64,000 nt of DNA from MM2 sp035460165 (GTDB taxonomy: Bacteria; Pseudomonadota; Gammaproteobacteria; Burkholderiales; Methylophilaceae): contig DATHWW010000002.1 in assembly GCA_035460165.1 (NCBI GenBank), positions 1-64,000 of the forward strand, given 5' to 3'. Made by a program: the position numbers and the translations under genes. This document shows, piece after piece, positions 7,948-16,426 of the stretch (positions are counted from its first letter, which is position 1; each line of letters opens with the position of its first letter). Below the pieces are notes generated by a model, which was not told where the DNA came from, searched no databases, and saw nothing but the letters and a program-made list of their open reading frames with translations.

Positions 7948-9234
7948 TCAAACCAGCTTTTCCAGCCCGCCCATGTAGGAACGCAACGCCTCCGGCACGG
8001 TGACGCTGCCATCGGCGTTCTGGTAGTTTTCCAGCACCGCCACCAGCGTACGGCCGACCGCCAGGCCGGAGCCATTCAGCGTATGCAACAGCTCTGGCTT
8101 GCCCTGCCCACTTTTGAAGCGCGCCTGCATGCGGCGCGCCTGGAACGCTTCGCAGTTGGAGACCGAGGAAATCTCACGATAGGCGTTCTGCGCCGGCAGC
8201 CACACTTCCAGGTCGTAGGTCTTGGCGGCGCCAAAGCCCATGTCGCCGGTGCATAGCGACACCACGCGGTACGGCAGGCCCAGTTTTTTAAGAATGGCCT
8301 CGGCGTGGCCGACCATCTCTTCCAGCGCCTCGTAGCTCTTTTCCGGGTGCACGATCTGCACCATTTCGACCTTGTCGAATTGATGCTGGCGAATCATGCC
8401 GCGCGTGTCGCGGCCATAGGAACCCGCTTCGGAACGGAAGCACGGCGTATGGCCGGTCAATTTGATCGGCAGGTCTTCCGCCGCCACGATTTCATCGCGC
8501 ACGGTGTTGGTCAGCGTGACTTCGGAGGTCGGGATCAGGTAGAGCGCTTCGCCCTCGCCTTCCTGCCCGCCTTTTTTCGCAGCGAACAGGTCGGCCTCGA
8601 ACTTGGGCAGTTGGCCGGTACCGCGCAGGGTCTCGGCATTGACGATGTAAGGCGTGTAGCACTCGGTGTAGCCGTGCTCGTTGGTCTGCACATCCAACAT
8701 GAATTGCGCGAGGGCACGGTGCAGCTTGGCCATCGGGCCTTTCATGAAAGTAAAACGTGCGCCGGTAAGTTTGGCGCCGGTATCGAAATCCAGCCCCAGC
8801 GCAGCGCCGACATCGACGTGATCCTTGACTTCAAAGTCGAAGCTACGCGGCGCGCCAACCTTACGTACTTCGACGTTATCCTCTTCCGACTTGCCAACAG
8901 GGACCGACTCATGCGGCAAATTCGGCACGTTTTGCAGGAAATCCTGCATTTGCGCCTGAATCACCGTCAACTTTTCCTCGGCCGCCTTCAGTTCATCCCC
9001 CAGCGTCGCGACTTCAGCGAGGATCGCCGAAGCATCCTCGCCCTTGGACTTGGCAATGCCGATCTGCTTGGAGGTGGCGTTGCGCTTGGCCTGCAGCTCC
9101 TGCGTGCGAGTCTGCACCGTCTTGCGCTCAGCCTCCAATGCCGTGAACTGCGCTTCATCGAAGGCATAACCGCGCAGTGCAAGGCGCTGGACAACGCTGG
9201 CGAGATCGCTGCGTAACAACTGAATATCTAACAT
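7948..9234 (-). CDS. serS: Seryl-tRNA synthetase
   Basis: Charges tRNA-Ser with serine in the cytoplasm; class II synthetase. Residues 1-110 form the antiparallel coiled-coil arm (KTVQTRTQELQAKRNATSKQ and EVATLGDELKAAEEKLTVI). The catalytic core has motif 2 (CFRSEAGSYGRDTRGMIRQH, near 270) and motif 3 (NGSGLAVGRTLVAVLENYQ, near 388). It has 428 residues, a normal length. It follows rarA with an 18-base gap, so rarA-serS are one transcription unit, as in many proteobacteria. The tRNA-Ser gene at 4536 is near but separately placed. Confidence 0.97.
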   Translation of the reverse strand: MLDIQLLRSDLASVVQRLALRGYAFDEAQFTALEAERKTVQTRTQELQAKRNATSKQIGIAKSKGEDASAILAEVATLGDELKAAEEKLTVIQAQMQDFLQNVPNLPHESVPVGKSEEDNVEVRKVGAPRSFDFEVKDHVDVGAALGLDFDTGAKLTGARFTFMKGPMAKLHRALAQFMLDVQTNEHGYTECYTPYIVNAETLRGTGQLPKFEADLFAAKKGGQEGEGEALYLIPTSEVTLTNTVRDEIVAAEDLPIKLTGHTPCFRSEAGSYGRDTRGMIRQHQFDKVEMVQIVHPEKSYEALEEMVGHAEAILKKLGLPYRVVSLCTGDMGFGAAKTYDLEVWLPAQNAYREISSVSNCEAFQARRMQARFKSGQGKPELLHTLNGSGLAVGRTLVAVLENYQNADGSVTVPEALRSYMGGLEKLV

Positions 9235-9252
9235 GAATGCTCCGGAGAATAA

Positions 9253-10563
9253 CTATTTGTTTTTGGCCTTGCGGTCGAGGTCACGCAAGTGCGCCAGCTT
9301 TTCGCTTATTTTACCTTCCAGACCGCGCGGCGTGGGTTCGTAAAACTTCACGGCCGGCATATCGTCGGGAAAATACTGCTCCCCGGCCGCATAGGCTTCC
9401 GGCTCGTCATGGGCGTAGCGGTATGCCTTGCCGTAATCCAGCTGTTTCATCAGCTTGGTCGGCGCGTTGCGCAAATGCAACGGCACGGTACGCGACTTGT
9501 CCTGCGCGACAAAGGCCTTGGCCTGGTTGTAGGCCATATAGGCAGCATTGCTCTTGGGTGCAACGGCGAGGTAAAGCACAGCGTTGGACAGCGCCAGCTC
9601 GCCCTCGGGCGACCCGAGACGCTCATAGATTTCGCAGGCTGCGGAAGCGATCTCCGTCGCGCGCGGATCGGCCAGGCCGATGTCCTCAATCGCCATGCGC
9701 ACGATGCGTCGGCCGAGATACAGCGGGTCGGCGCCGCCGTCCAGCATGCGCAAGAACCAGTAGAGCGCCGCATCCGGGCTGGAGCCACGTACCGATTTGT
9801 GCAGCGCGGAAATCTGGTCGTAGAACGCCTCACCGCCCTTGTCGAAGCGGCGCAGCTTGGAAGCCAGCGTGCTGTTGAGGAAGGCCTCGTCCACCTCGTG
9901 GACACCCGCCGCATGTGCCGCGTTGAACAGCTGCTCGAGGAAGTTCAACAAACGCCGTGCGTCGCCGTCCGCATAGGCCAGCACCTGCTCGCGCACTTCG
10001 GCTGCAATGGCAAGGTCGTCGGCTTCCAGCGCCAGCGCACGATCCAGCAACACGCCCAGTTCCGGTTCGGACAGCGCCTGCAGCACGAATACCTGCGCCC
10101 GCGACAGCAACGCACTATTAACTTCGAACGAGGGGTTTTCGGTGGTGGCGCCGATAAAGGTGAACAGGCCGCTTTCAACGTATGGCAGGAAAGCGTCCTG
10201 CTGCGACTTGTTGAAGCGGTGCACTTCGTCGACGAACAATATGGTGCGGCGGCCCGACTGCTGCAGCGTCAGTTGCGCGCGTTCCACCGCATCGCGGATG
10301 TCCTTCACGCCGGACAGCACCGCCGACAGCGGGATGAATTCGGCATCCGCGGTATTCGCGATCAGCCGCGCCAGCGTGGTCTTGCCCACGCCCGGAGGCC
10401 CCCACAAGATCATCGACGGCAACTTGCCGGAGGTGAACGCCAGCCGCAGCGGCTTGCCGGTGCCAAGCAGATGGCTCTGGCCGACCACCTCGTCCAGCGA
10501 CTGGGGACGCAGGCGCTCAGCCAGCGGCGCGTGAGGTTCCTTGGGAGCAAAAAGATCGGCCAT
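9253..10563 (-). CDS. rarA: Replication-associated recombination protein A (RarA/MgsA)
   Basis: AAA+ ATPase of the clamp-loader clade that acts at stalled replication forks. It has Walker A GPPGVGKTTLARLIA (near 54-68), Walker B ILFVDEVHRFNKSQQD (near 105-120) and sensor 1 GATTENPSFE. The C-terminal MgsA oligomerisation part includes AALYWFLRMLDGGADPLYLG and DIGLADPRA. It has 436 residues, the usual length. The minus-strand sequence upstream contains a perfect TATAAT (10610-10615 on the plus strand) that may be its own -10 element. lolA and ftsK, which often lie directly upstream in related genomes, are displaced by the 10.7-16.4 kb block. Confidence 0.96.
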   Translation of the reverse strand: MADLFAPKEPHAPLAERLRPQSLDEVVGQSHLLGTGKPLRLAFTSGKLPSMILWGPPGVGKTTLARLIANTADAEFIPLSAVLSGVKDIRDAVERAQLTLQQSGRRTILFVDEVHRFNKSQQDAFLPYVESGLFTFIGATTENPSFEVNSALLSRAQVFVLQALSEPELGVLLDRALALEADDLAIAAEVREQVLAYADGDARRLLNFLEQLFNAAHAAGVHEVDEAFLNSTLASKLRRFDKGGEAFYDQISALHKSVRGSSPDAALYWFLRMLDGGADPLYLGRRIVRMAIEDIGLADPRATEIASAACEIYERLGSPEGELALSNAVLYLAVAPKSNAAYMAYNQAKAFVAQDKSRTVPLHLRNAPTKLMKQLDYGKAYRYAHDEPEAYAAGEQYFPDDMPAVKFYEPTPRGLEGKISEKLAHLRDLDRKAKNK

Positions 10564-10769
10564 TGTCAGTTAAAAGCCCGGAAATCCGCTTCGATATATT
10601 CAAGCTGGCATTATAGTTGCAAAATTCAAGACGCTCTTGCCGCACATTCATATAGAATTACCAACAATACCCATTGTGCGTATTCATAAAACCACGACAT
10701 GGCACAGGGCGTAGTGAAAAAATCGGTTTTGGTCCGCGCCATGCGGCCTACAAACAAGGGGAACAGGCA

Positions 10770-12116
10770 ATGCCTCGTCAGAAAACGGGTCTTGCGGTAA
10801 TCTGCGCATTACTTTCGGCTTTTATCCTATTCGCTAGCGGCCCGGTCTGGGCCGACGGTGTCGACCTTACCCAGGCATCCGCGCTGATCAAGGCGGGCAA
10901 GGCCAAGGAGGCCTACGCACTGCTGGCGCCGCATGAGATCGAAAACGCCGGCAATCCCGATTATGATTTCCTGCTGGGTCTGGCGGCGATCGAAAGCGGC
11001 AATGCGGTTCACGGCATCTTCCCGCTCGAACGCGTGCTGGCGGTCAACCCCGACCATGCTGACGGCCGCGTGGCGATTGCCCGCGCCCACTACATGCTGG
11101 GGGAAAACGAAGCGGCCAAGCAAGAGTTCCAAAACATCCTCGAACTGCACCCGCCCGAAGAGGCAGTCAAGGCCATCGACCGCTACATGTCGGCCATCGA
11201 CCGCGCGATGGGCGAGACCGCCCGTTTTCATGCCTACCTGGAAGCCACGCTGGGACACGACAGCAACATCAACGGCGCGCCGAACGCGCAGACGCTACTG
11301 GTGAATTTCAATGGCCTGCCTTTGCCGGTCACACTGTCTGGCACCACCGCCGAAAAATCCGATAATTTCTTCTCCATGGCTGGCGGCGCCAGCTTCAGCT
11401 ATCCGGTCAGCAAGAGCCTGTCGCTGTTCGGCGGCGTCAGCGGTACCAATCGCATCAACTGGTCCAGCAACATGTTCGAGACCAGCACGCTGGACTTCAA
11501 CCTGGGCCTGAGCCACAAGCTGGGGCCGAACACGCTGACTGCGGCGCTGCAGGACGGCAACTTCCGCATTGATGGCGAGCGTTATCGCCACAGCTATGGC
11601 GTGGCGGGCCAATGGCAGCATAACCTGGACGACCGCAACCAGTTGTCGGTATTCGGTCAGGCGCTGCGCCTGAGCTATCCCGGCACCGACATTCGCGATG
11701 CAGATCGCCGACTGATCGGTGTCGGCTTCGGCCACGCCTTTACCGGCGACCTGTCGCCGGTGCTGTTCGCCAATGTCTACATCGGGGAAGAAGATGAGCG
11801 CGCTTCCGACCGCCCGGACATGGGCCATGATTTCTACGGCGTGCGCACCGGCGGCCAGATCAGCTGGAATCCCAAGCTGGTGTTGTTCGCCACCGCCAAT
11901 TACGAAAACCGCGATTACGGCGGCACCCGGCCCTTCTTCACCAAATCGCAACAGGACCGCCAGTACGAGTTTTCCGTCGGCGCGCGCTACCTGCCGATTC
12001 CGCTGTGGCAGATCAAGCCGCAATTGAGCTATCTCAACAACGATTCCAATATCCCGATTACCGATTACGACCGCTGGATGGTGTCGGTCAGCTTCCGCCA
12101 CGATTTCGAGTGGTAA
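10770..12116 (+). CDS. TPR plus outer-membrane beta-barrel protein, DUF560/Slam-like exporter
   Basis: The start is the ATG at 10770, with AGGGGAA upstream, although the frame opens at 10674. The product has 448 residues: a signal peptide ending in SGPVWA-DG, then two to three TPR helices (about 30-140, ASALIKAGKAKEAYALLAPH and LERVLAVNPDHADGRVAIAR). From about 150 to the C-terminus alternating-residue beta strands begin with LGHDSNINGAPNA. The last residue is an aromatic Trp after FRHDFEW, typical of outer-membrane barrels. This TPR-plus-barrel layout and the D-S-N-x-N entry motif match the DUF560 surface lipoprotein assembly modifier (Slam, type XI secretion) family. The FecR gene starts 12 bases downstream, so exporter and cargo may be co-expressed. 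The assignment to DUF560 is by pattern only; a generic TPR/OMP protein is the alternative. Confidence 0.72.
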   Translation: MPRQKTGLAVICALLSAFILFASGPVWADGVDLTQASALIKAGKAKEAYALLAPHEIENAGNPDYDFLLGLAAIESGNAVHGIFPLERVLAVNPDHADGRVAIARAHYMLGENEAAKQEFQNILELHPPEEAVKAIDRYMSAIDRAMGETARFHAYLEATLGHDSNINGAPNAQTLLVNFNGLPLPVTLSGTTAEKSDNFFSMAGGASFSYPVSKSLSLFGGVSGTNRINWSSNMFETSTLDFNLGLSHKLGPNTLTAALQDGNFRIDGERYRHSYGVAGQWQHNLDDRNQLSVFGQALRLSYPGTDIRDADRRLIGVGFGHAFTGDLSPVLFANVYIGEEDERASDRPDMGHDFYGVRTGGQISWNPKLVLFATANYENRDYGGTRPFFTKSQQDRQYEFSVGARYLPIPLWQIKPQLSYLNNDSNIPITDYDRWMVSVSFRHDFEW

Positions 12117-12128
12117 GAAAGGACAGTC

Positions 12129-13268
12129 ATGCGCTACGTCCCTCAACTTCGTCTGACGCCCCAAGCCCTGCTGGTGGCGCTGGTGTCCGCCTGCTATCCG
12201 CTGTCCGGCCTGGCCGCCGCGGGCAAGGTGGAATTCGCAGTCGGCAATGTGGTGGCTGTCGGCCCTGACGGCCGTTCCCGCCCACTGTCCAAGGGTACGG
12301 ACATCGACACCGGCGACACGATACAGACCGGCGACGGCCGCGCCCAGGTGCGCTTTATCGACGGCGGTTTCATCTCGCTGACGCCCAACACCGAATTCAA
12401 GGTCAACGAATATAACTACTCCGGCAAGGCCGACGGCACCGAGAAAGGCTTCTTCGGCCTGGTCAAGGGCGGCCTGCGCGCCGTGACGGGCGCGATCGGC
12501 CACACCAACAAGAAGAACTACCTGGTCAACACACCGGTAGCCACCATCGGCATCCGCGGCACCGAGTTCCTGGCAACGCTGGAAAACGACAAGCTGATCG
12601 TGCGCGTCGGCGACGGCGCAATCTACGTCAGCAACGCCTCCGGCACCATCGTGCTGTACAAGGGACAATCCGGTGAGGTTGATGGCTTCAACATGCGGCC
12701 GGAATATTCCAACGAAGTGCCGCTGGTGAACGCCGCCGGCCCGCGCGGCGGCACGCCTGCGGTGCTGCGCGAAGAGCAGCGACTGGAGCAGCCCTTGCTC
12801 CATGACTACATCGCCGGCATCGATACCACCCCCAGCGGCACTTCCTGCGAACTGGTGGGCGGCTGCGTGACCGGCTCGACCTCCAGCATGGACTACCTCG
12901 TCGCCAACAGCCTGAACGGCACCTATAGCGTCAGCGGCTTTTCAACACCGGTGGACGAGAATGGGAATGCCATCGGCGGTGCTGTGACAGGCGCGTTCCA
13001 GGCGCACTTCGGCACCGGCACTGTCGACAACTTCGACCTGAACGTCAGTACCGCTGCCAGCGTGAACAATGCGACAGGCTCCATTTCCGGCAGCAGCTTC
13101 AGCGCCAGCGGGGGCGCTTCCTTCGGCTCGTCCGGCAGCTTTAGTGCGACCGGCGAGTTTCTCGGGAACAGTGCAGCCCAGTCGGGCGTGACCTATACAT
13201 TCTCCGACTCGACGTCGGGCTCGGTTTCCGGCACCGCGGCCTATCAGCAGACCAGCCTTACGCCGTAA
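12129..13268 (+). CDS. FecR-domain surface protein with TbpB-like C-terminal barrel signature
   Basis: 379 residues. The N-terminus is an export signal; it could be cleaved as a lipoprotein at LVSA-C22 or by signal peptidase I after LAA. Residues of about 33-200 form a FecR domain (GTDIDTGDTIQTGDGRAQVR, FIDGGFISLTPNTEFKV, LVNTPVATIGIRGTEF). The C-terminal part (about 255-379) is Gly/Ser/Thr rich with beta-strand periodicity. It holds GEFLGNSAAQSGVTYTF near 342-358, which resembles the GxFxGPxAxExGGxF signature of TbpB-type barrels carried by Slam cargo. It lies 12 bases after the DUF560-like gene, with an AAGGA site before the ATG. Its 3' end overlaps the convergent glycosyltransferase gene by 11 bases. 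There is no cytoplasmic sigma factor partner, so it is unlikely to be an anti-sigma FecR. Confidence 0.75.
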   Translation: MRYVPQLRLTPQALLVALVSACYPLSGLAAAGKVEFAVGNVVAVGPDGRSRPLSKGTDIDTGDTIQTGDGRAQVRFIDGGFISLTPNTEFKVNEYNYSGKADGTEKGFFGLVKGGLRAVTGAIGHTNKKNYLVNTPVATIGIRGTEFLATLENDKLIVRVGDGAIYVSNASGTIVLYKGQSGEVDGFNMRPEYSNEVPLVNAAGPRGGTPAVLREEQRLEQPLLHDYIAGIDTTPSGTSCELVGGCVTGSTSSMDYLVANSLNGTYSVSGFSTPVDENGNAIGGAVTGAFQAHFGTGTVDNFDLNVSTAASVNNATGSISGSSFSASGGASFGSSGSFSATGEFLGNSAAQSGVTYTFSDSTSGSVSGTAAYQQTSLTP

Positions 13269-14241
13269 ATTCCGCGCGCAACGCCTGTTCCTGCGTCGCA
13301 ACCAAGCTCGATACGGTTTTCCTCGCCTTGCATCCCACCTCGTGCGCGAGATCGGGCTGCCGGGCGAGATGGCGCATGATCCCGAACGCTTCTTCATCCG
13401 TATCGAAAAGATAGCCGTTCTCGCCGTGCGAGATCACCTCCCGATAGCCGCCGTAACGTTGCGCCACCACCGGCAAGCCTGCAGCCATGGCTTCGAGCAC
13501 GACGAGCCCGATGCTTTCGACGCAATGCAGAGGTGTCCGGTAAAAGAAGCAATCGAGCTTTTCGAAGAATCCAGGCAAAGCCTGCCGCGGCATTTCCGGC
13601 AACAGCGCCAACCCTTCAAGTCCGCCATTCAGGCAGGACTGGAGGCAGGTGCCGCCGACGATATCGACCCGGAAGCCTTCCGCGACCAGCTTGCGGTAGA
13701 GCGGAACATCCCGGAAATGGTGTTTCTCCAAGGTATCGCGGCTCGCCTTCCCTAGCGTGAACGGGCCGGGACGCGCCGTTCTCCGTGCCGCAAGAAACGG
13801 CTCCAATCCATACGCGGGAATACTGACGGAGCCGGGGACTGCGCATAGCTGCCTGATCAGCTCGGAACAATATCTGGCCTCGACGTCGCGCTTCCCCCCC
13901 AGAGATAACCGATGCAATGCGCGGTATAGACGTGCCGGGGCAAACATCGTGCAATCCAGGATCACCTTGAGCGGAGCCGCGTGTTCGTACCAGGTACCGG
14001 GTGATTGCGCCATGCCGATAAAAATCAGTGTACCGCCATAAGGCGCCGCGCCCTGGAACGGCCGAATCTCCCGGATGGGATAGGCGGCCAGCTCCGCGGC
14101 CGGGCGCTGTTCCGACCAGAGCTCCACCTGCGCATACTGCCTGAGCGTTTCGTAAAGGCCCAGGGCGTGCGTCCATACGCCGCCTTTCGTCCCTGCCGCG
14201 AAAGGGCATACCAGGTGCACCGGCTGAGCTAGCGTTTGCAT
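13258..14241 (-). CDS. GT4-family glycosyltransferase
   Basis: Cytoplasmic GT-B-fold glycosyltransferase; donor and acceptor unknown. It has 327 residues. The N-terminal half has a glycine-rich start (LVCPFAAGTKGGVWTHALGL). The C-terminal half has the GT4 donor-site pattern E-x7-E in ESIGLVVLEAMAAGLPVVAQ, followed by YGGYREVISHGENGYLF. The protein is shorter than many GT4 enzymes (about 370). It is divergent from the OGT-like gene, only 22 bases apart, and convergent with the FecR gene (11-base overlap). This compact arrangement suggests one functional module for modifying a surface protein or glycan, which is an inference. Confidence 0.82.
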   Translation of the reverse strand: MQTLAQPVHLVCPFAAGTKGGVWTHALGLYETLRQYAQVELWSEQRPAAELAAYPIREIRPFQGAAPYGGTLIFIGMAQSPGTWYEHAAPLKVILDCTMFAPARLYRALHRLSLGGKRDVEARYCSELIRQLCAVPGSVSIPAYGLEPFLAARRTARPGPFTLGKASRDTLEKHHFRDVPLYRKLVAEGFRVDIVGGTCLQSCLNGGLEGLALLPEMPRQALPGFFEKLDCFFYRTPLHCVESIGLVVLEAMAAGLPVVAQRYGGYREVISHGENGYLFDTDEEAFGIMRHLARQPDLAHEVGCKARKTVSSLVATQEQALRAEFTA

Positions 14242-14263
14242 ATGTCCGGTATCATAACGTCAT

Positions 14264-16420
14264 ATGGCTGACCATGACATCCACGACCGGCTGAGCAAGA
14301 TCGTCGGCCTCTTGACCCGAGGCGAAGCCAGTGCCGCGGAAAAGCAGGCGCAGCACTGCACGATGTCTTTCCCCGACGCGTCGGAGGGATGGTTTCTTCT
14401 CGGAGCGGCCCGGCATCGGCAAGGCCGCCATTCCGATGCCTTGCCCGCCTTCGAACGTGCTCTCGTCCTGAACCCGCATCATCTACAGGCCTTGCAAGCC
14501 AAGGCCGCCATTTTTTTTGACACCGGGCGCTGGGGAGAAATGCTGGCTGTCTGCGAGCATGCCGCGATCCTGGCACCCAACGATGCCGCGGTAGCAGCCA
14601 ATCTCGGCACGGCCTTGGAAAAACTCGACCGTCTCGACGAGGCCCTGCTGCAATTCAACCGTACGCTGGCACTGGACTCCCGCCAGCTCAACGCCATGCT
14701 GAATCGGGGTGCGTTGCTGCTGCGCATGCGGCGCGTGGAAGATGCGCTTGCGAATAACCACTGGCTCGCCGAAGCGCACCCCGGCTTTGCCGAGGCCCAT
14801 TACAACCTGGGCGACGTCCTGCTCACCCTGCACCGATACGAGGAAGCGCTGGCCGCATGCGAGGCCGGTCTCGCCATCGCGCCACGCCACGCGCGCCTGC
14901 GCCTCAAGCGCGCCATCGCCCTGGCTTGCCTGTGCAGATTCGCGGAGGCCCAGACGGATTTAGCCCAGGCGCAAATACTCGAACCCGAACTGTTACCCGA
15001 ACTGATTCCCGTTACCGAAAAGCTGCCGGCCGCCGTCGACCCTTATGCCAATGCCGAGCTGATCTATCTCGAAGCGAACCTCAAGGCCCAGCAGGAGTGC
15101 AACTGGCAGCGCCGCGATGAATTCCTCGCGATGCTGGAACGCTTTATCGTTGAATCGCCGCCCAGCGGTATCGCGCTGCACGACAAGAAACTGGCGCTCC
15201 CCTTGCTCTCCATGCCGGTTGCGCCCGAGGTGCGGTTGAAAGCAATGCGGCAAATCTCGGAATTCGTGCAAGACACTGCCTGGCTCTATGGGATTCCGCC
15301 ATTCAAACATGAAGCGAGAAATCGCGAGCGCATCCGGATAGGCTATGTCTCTCCGGATTTCCGCGACCACCCGGTTGGGTGGCTTAGCATGCCGATCTAC
15401 CGCCTGCACGACCGCACGCGCTTTGATATCCACTGTTACTCGCTGAAAAAGGACGCGCACGATCCGGTACAGCAGAAAATCACCGCTAGTTGCGACCACT
15501 GGCACGACGTGGCGCATTTGAGTGCCGCGGCCATCGCGCAGAAAATCCATGCCGATGGAATCGACATCCTGATCGACCTGGCCGGCTACACGCAGAATTC
15601 GCGCCCGGAAGTCTTCGCCCTGCGCCCTTCCCCAGTCCAGGCGTATTACCTCGGCTACCCCGGCACCATGGGCGCCGAGTTCATGGATTACGCGATTGCA
15701 GACCAGGTCGTTTGCCCGCCGGGCGACGAACAGTTTGTAACCGAAGAGCTGATGCTGTTGCCCAATACTTATTGCCCATATGACATCACAACATCAAATT
15801 TGCCGACCTCAATGACCCGGCAAGAAGCTGCGCTGTCCGAGCACGGCATCGTGTTCTGCTGCTTCAGCGCTAGCTACAGGATCGAACCGACCGTCTTCGC
15901 ACTTTGGCTGCGGCTGCTGCGGCAAATTCCCGGCAGCGTACTGTGGCTGGGATCCCGCCAGGAAAATGTCATAGCAAATCTGCAACGCGAGGCGGAAAGG
16001 CAAGGCATCGATGGCAACCGGCTTGTCTTTGCATCGCATCTGCCCCGGGAACGGCACCTGCACCGCTTTCAGCTCGCCGACATCTTCCTCGACACACGCT
16101 GGCACAACGCGCATGCCATGGCTGCGGATGCGCTCTGGCAAGGGCTGCCGGTACTGACCTGCAGCGGCCCGCACTGGTCGTCGCGCCTGGCAGCCAGTCT
16201 GCTGCATGCGGCGGGACTGCCGGAATTGATTGCGCCATCGCAGGAGGCTTATGAAGCGCAGGCTCTGGATCTCGCAACGAACCACAAACGACTGGCCGGG
16301 ATTAAAGAGAAACTCTTGCTGGCACGCAATTCCGCACCGATGTTCTCACCGGAAACAACCGTACGGAACCTGGAGCAGGCATACGAGAAGATGTGGAATC
16401 GCTGGCGCGCAGCGGGATAA
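14264..16420 (+). CDS. TPR-containing O-GlcNAc transferase-like protein (GT41)
   Basis: 718 residues. TPR repeats fill about 5-240 (HSDALPAFERALVLNPHHLQ, AAVAANLGTALEKLDRLDEA, LNRGALLLRMRRVEDALAN). The GT41 catalytic region spans about 350-700: RIGYVSPDFRDHPVGW, DILIDLAGYTQNSRPEVFAL, VQAYYLGYPGTMGAEFMDYA, and LADIFLDTRWHNAHAMAADA. Enzymes of this family transfer GlcNAc or other sugars from a nucleotide donor to Ser/Thr. Two donor-site positions are unusual: the Lys of the NQLYKIDP motif is Arg539 (SASYRIEP), and the NGHTT threonines are A618 and M619. It starts 22 bases from the divergent GT4 gene and has no clear Shine-Dalgarno. An 8-T run lies at 14511-14518 in its coding sequence. Confidence 0.85.
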   Translation: MADHDIHDRLSKIVGLLTRGEASAAEKQAQHCTMSFPDASEGWFLLGAARHRQGRHSDALPAFERALVLNPHHLQALQAKAAIFFDTGRWGEMLAVCEHAAILAPNDAAVAANLGTALEKLDRLDEALLQFNRTLALDSRQLNAMLNRGALLLRMRRVEDALANNHWLAEAHPGFAEAHYNLGDVLLTLHRYEEALAACEAGLAIAPRHARLRLKRAIALACLCRFAEAQTDLAQAQILEPELLPELIPVTEKLPAAVDPYANAELIYLEANLKAQQECNWQRRDEFLAMLERFIVESPPSGIALHDKKLALPLLSMPVAPEVRLKAMRQISEFVQDTAWLYGIPPFKHEARNRERIRIGYVSPDFRDHPVGWLSMPIYRLHDRTRFDIHCYSLKKDAHDPVQQKITASCDHWHDVAHLSAAAIAQKIHADGIDILIDLAGYTQNSRPEVFALRPSPVQAYYLGYPGTMGAEFMDYAIADQVVCPPGDEQFVTEELMLLPNTYCPYDITTSNLPTSMTRQEAALSEHGIVFCCFSASYRIEPTVFALWLRLLRQIPGSVLWLGSRQENVIANLQREAERQGIDGNRLVFASHLPRERHLHRFQLADIFLDTRWHNAHAMAADALWQGLPVLTCSGPHWSSRLAASLLHAAGLPELIAPSQEAYEAQALDLATNHKRLAGIKEKLLLARNSAPMFSPETTVRNLEQAYEKMWNRWRAAG

Positions 16421-16426
16421 ACGTAC

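Noticed and set aside
11295..12803. Minus-strand frame of 502 codons over the DUF560-like and FecR genes
   Set aside because: Low-information Ala/Val/Asp-rich shadow; the plus frames have signal peptides and domains.
14239..14266. Two CATATG palindromes at the divergent GT4 and OGT-like starts
   Set aside because: Each is only the start codon in a six-base palindrome; likely chance.
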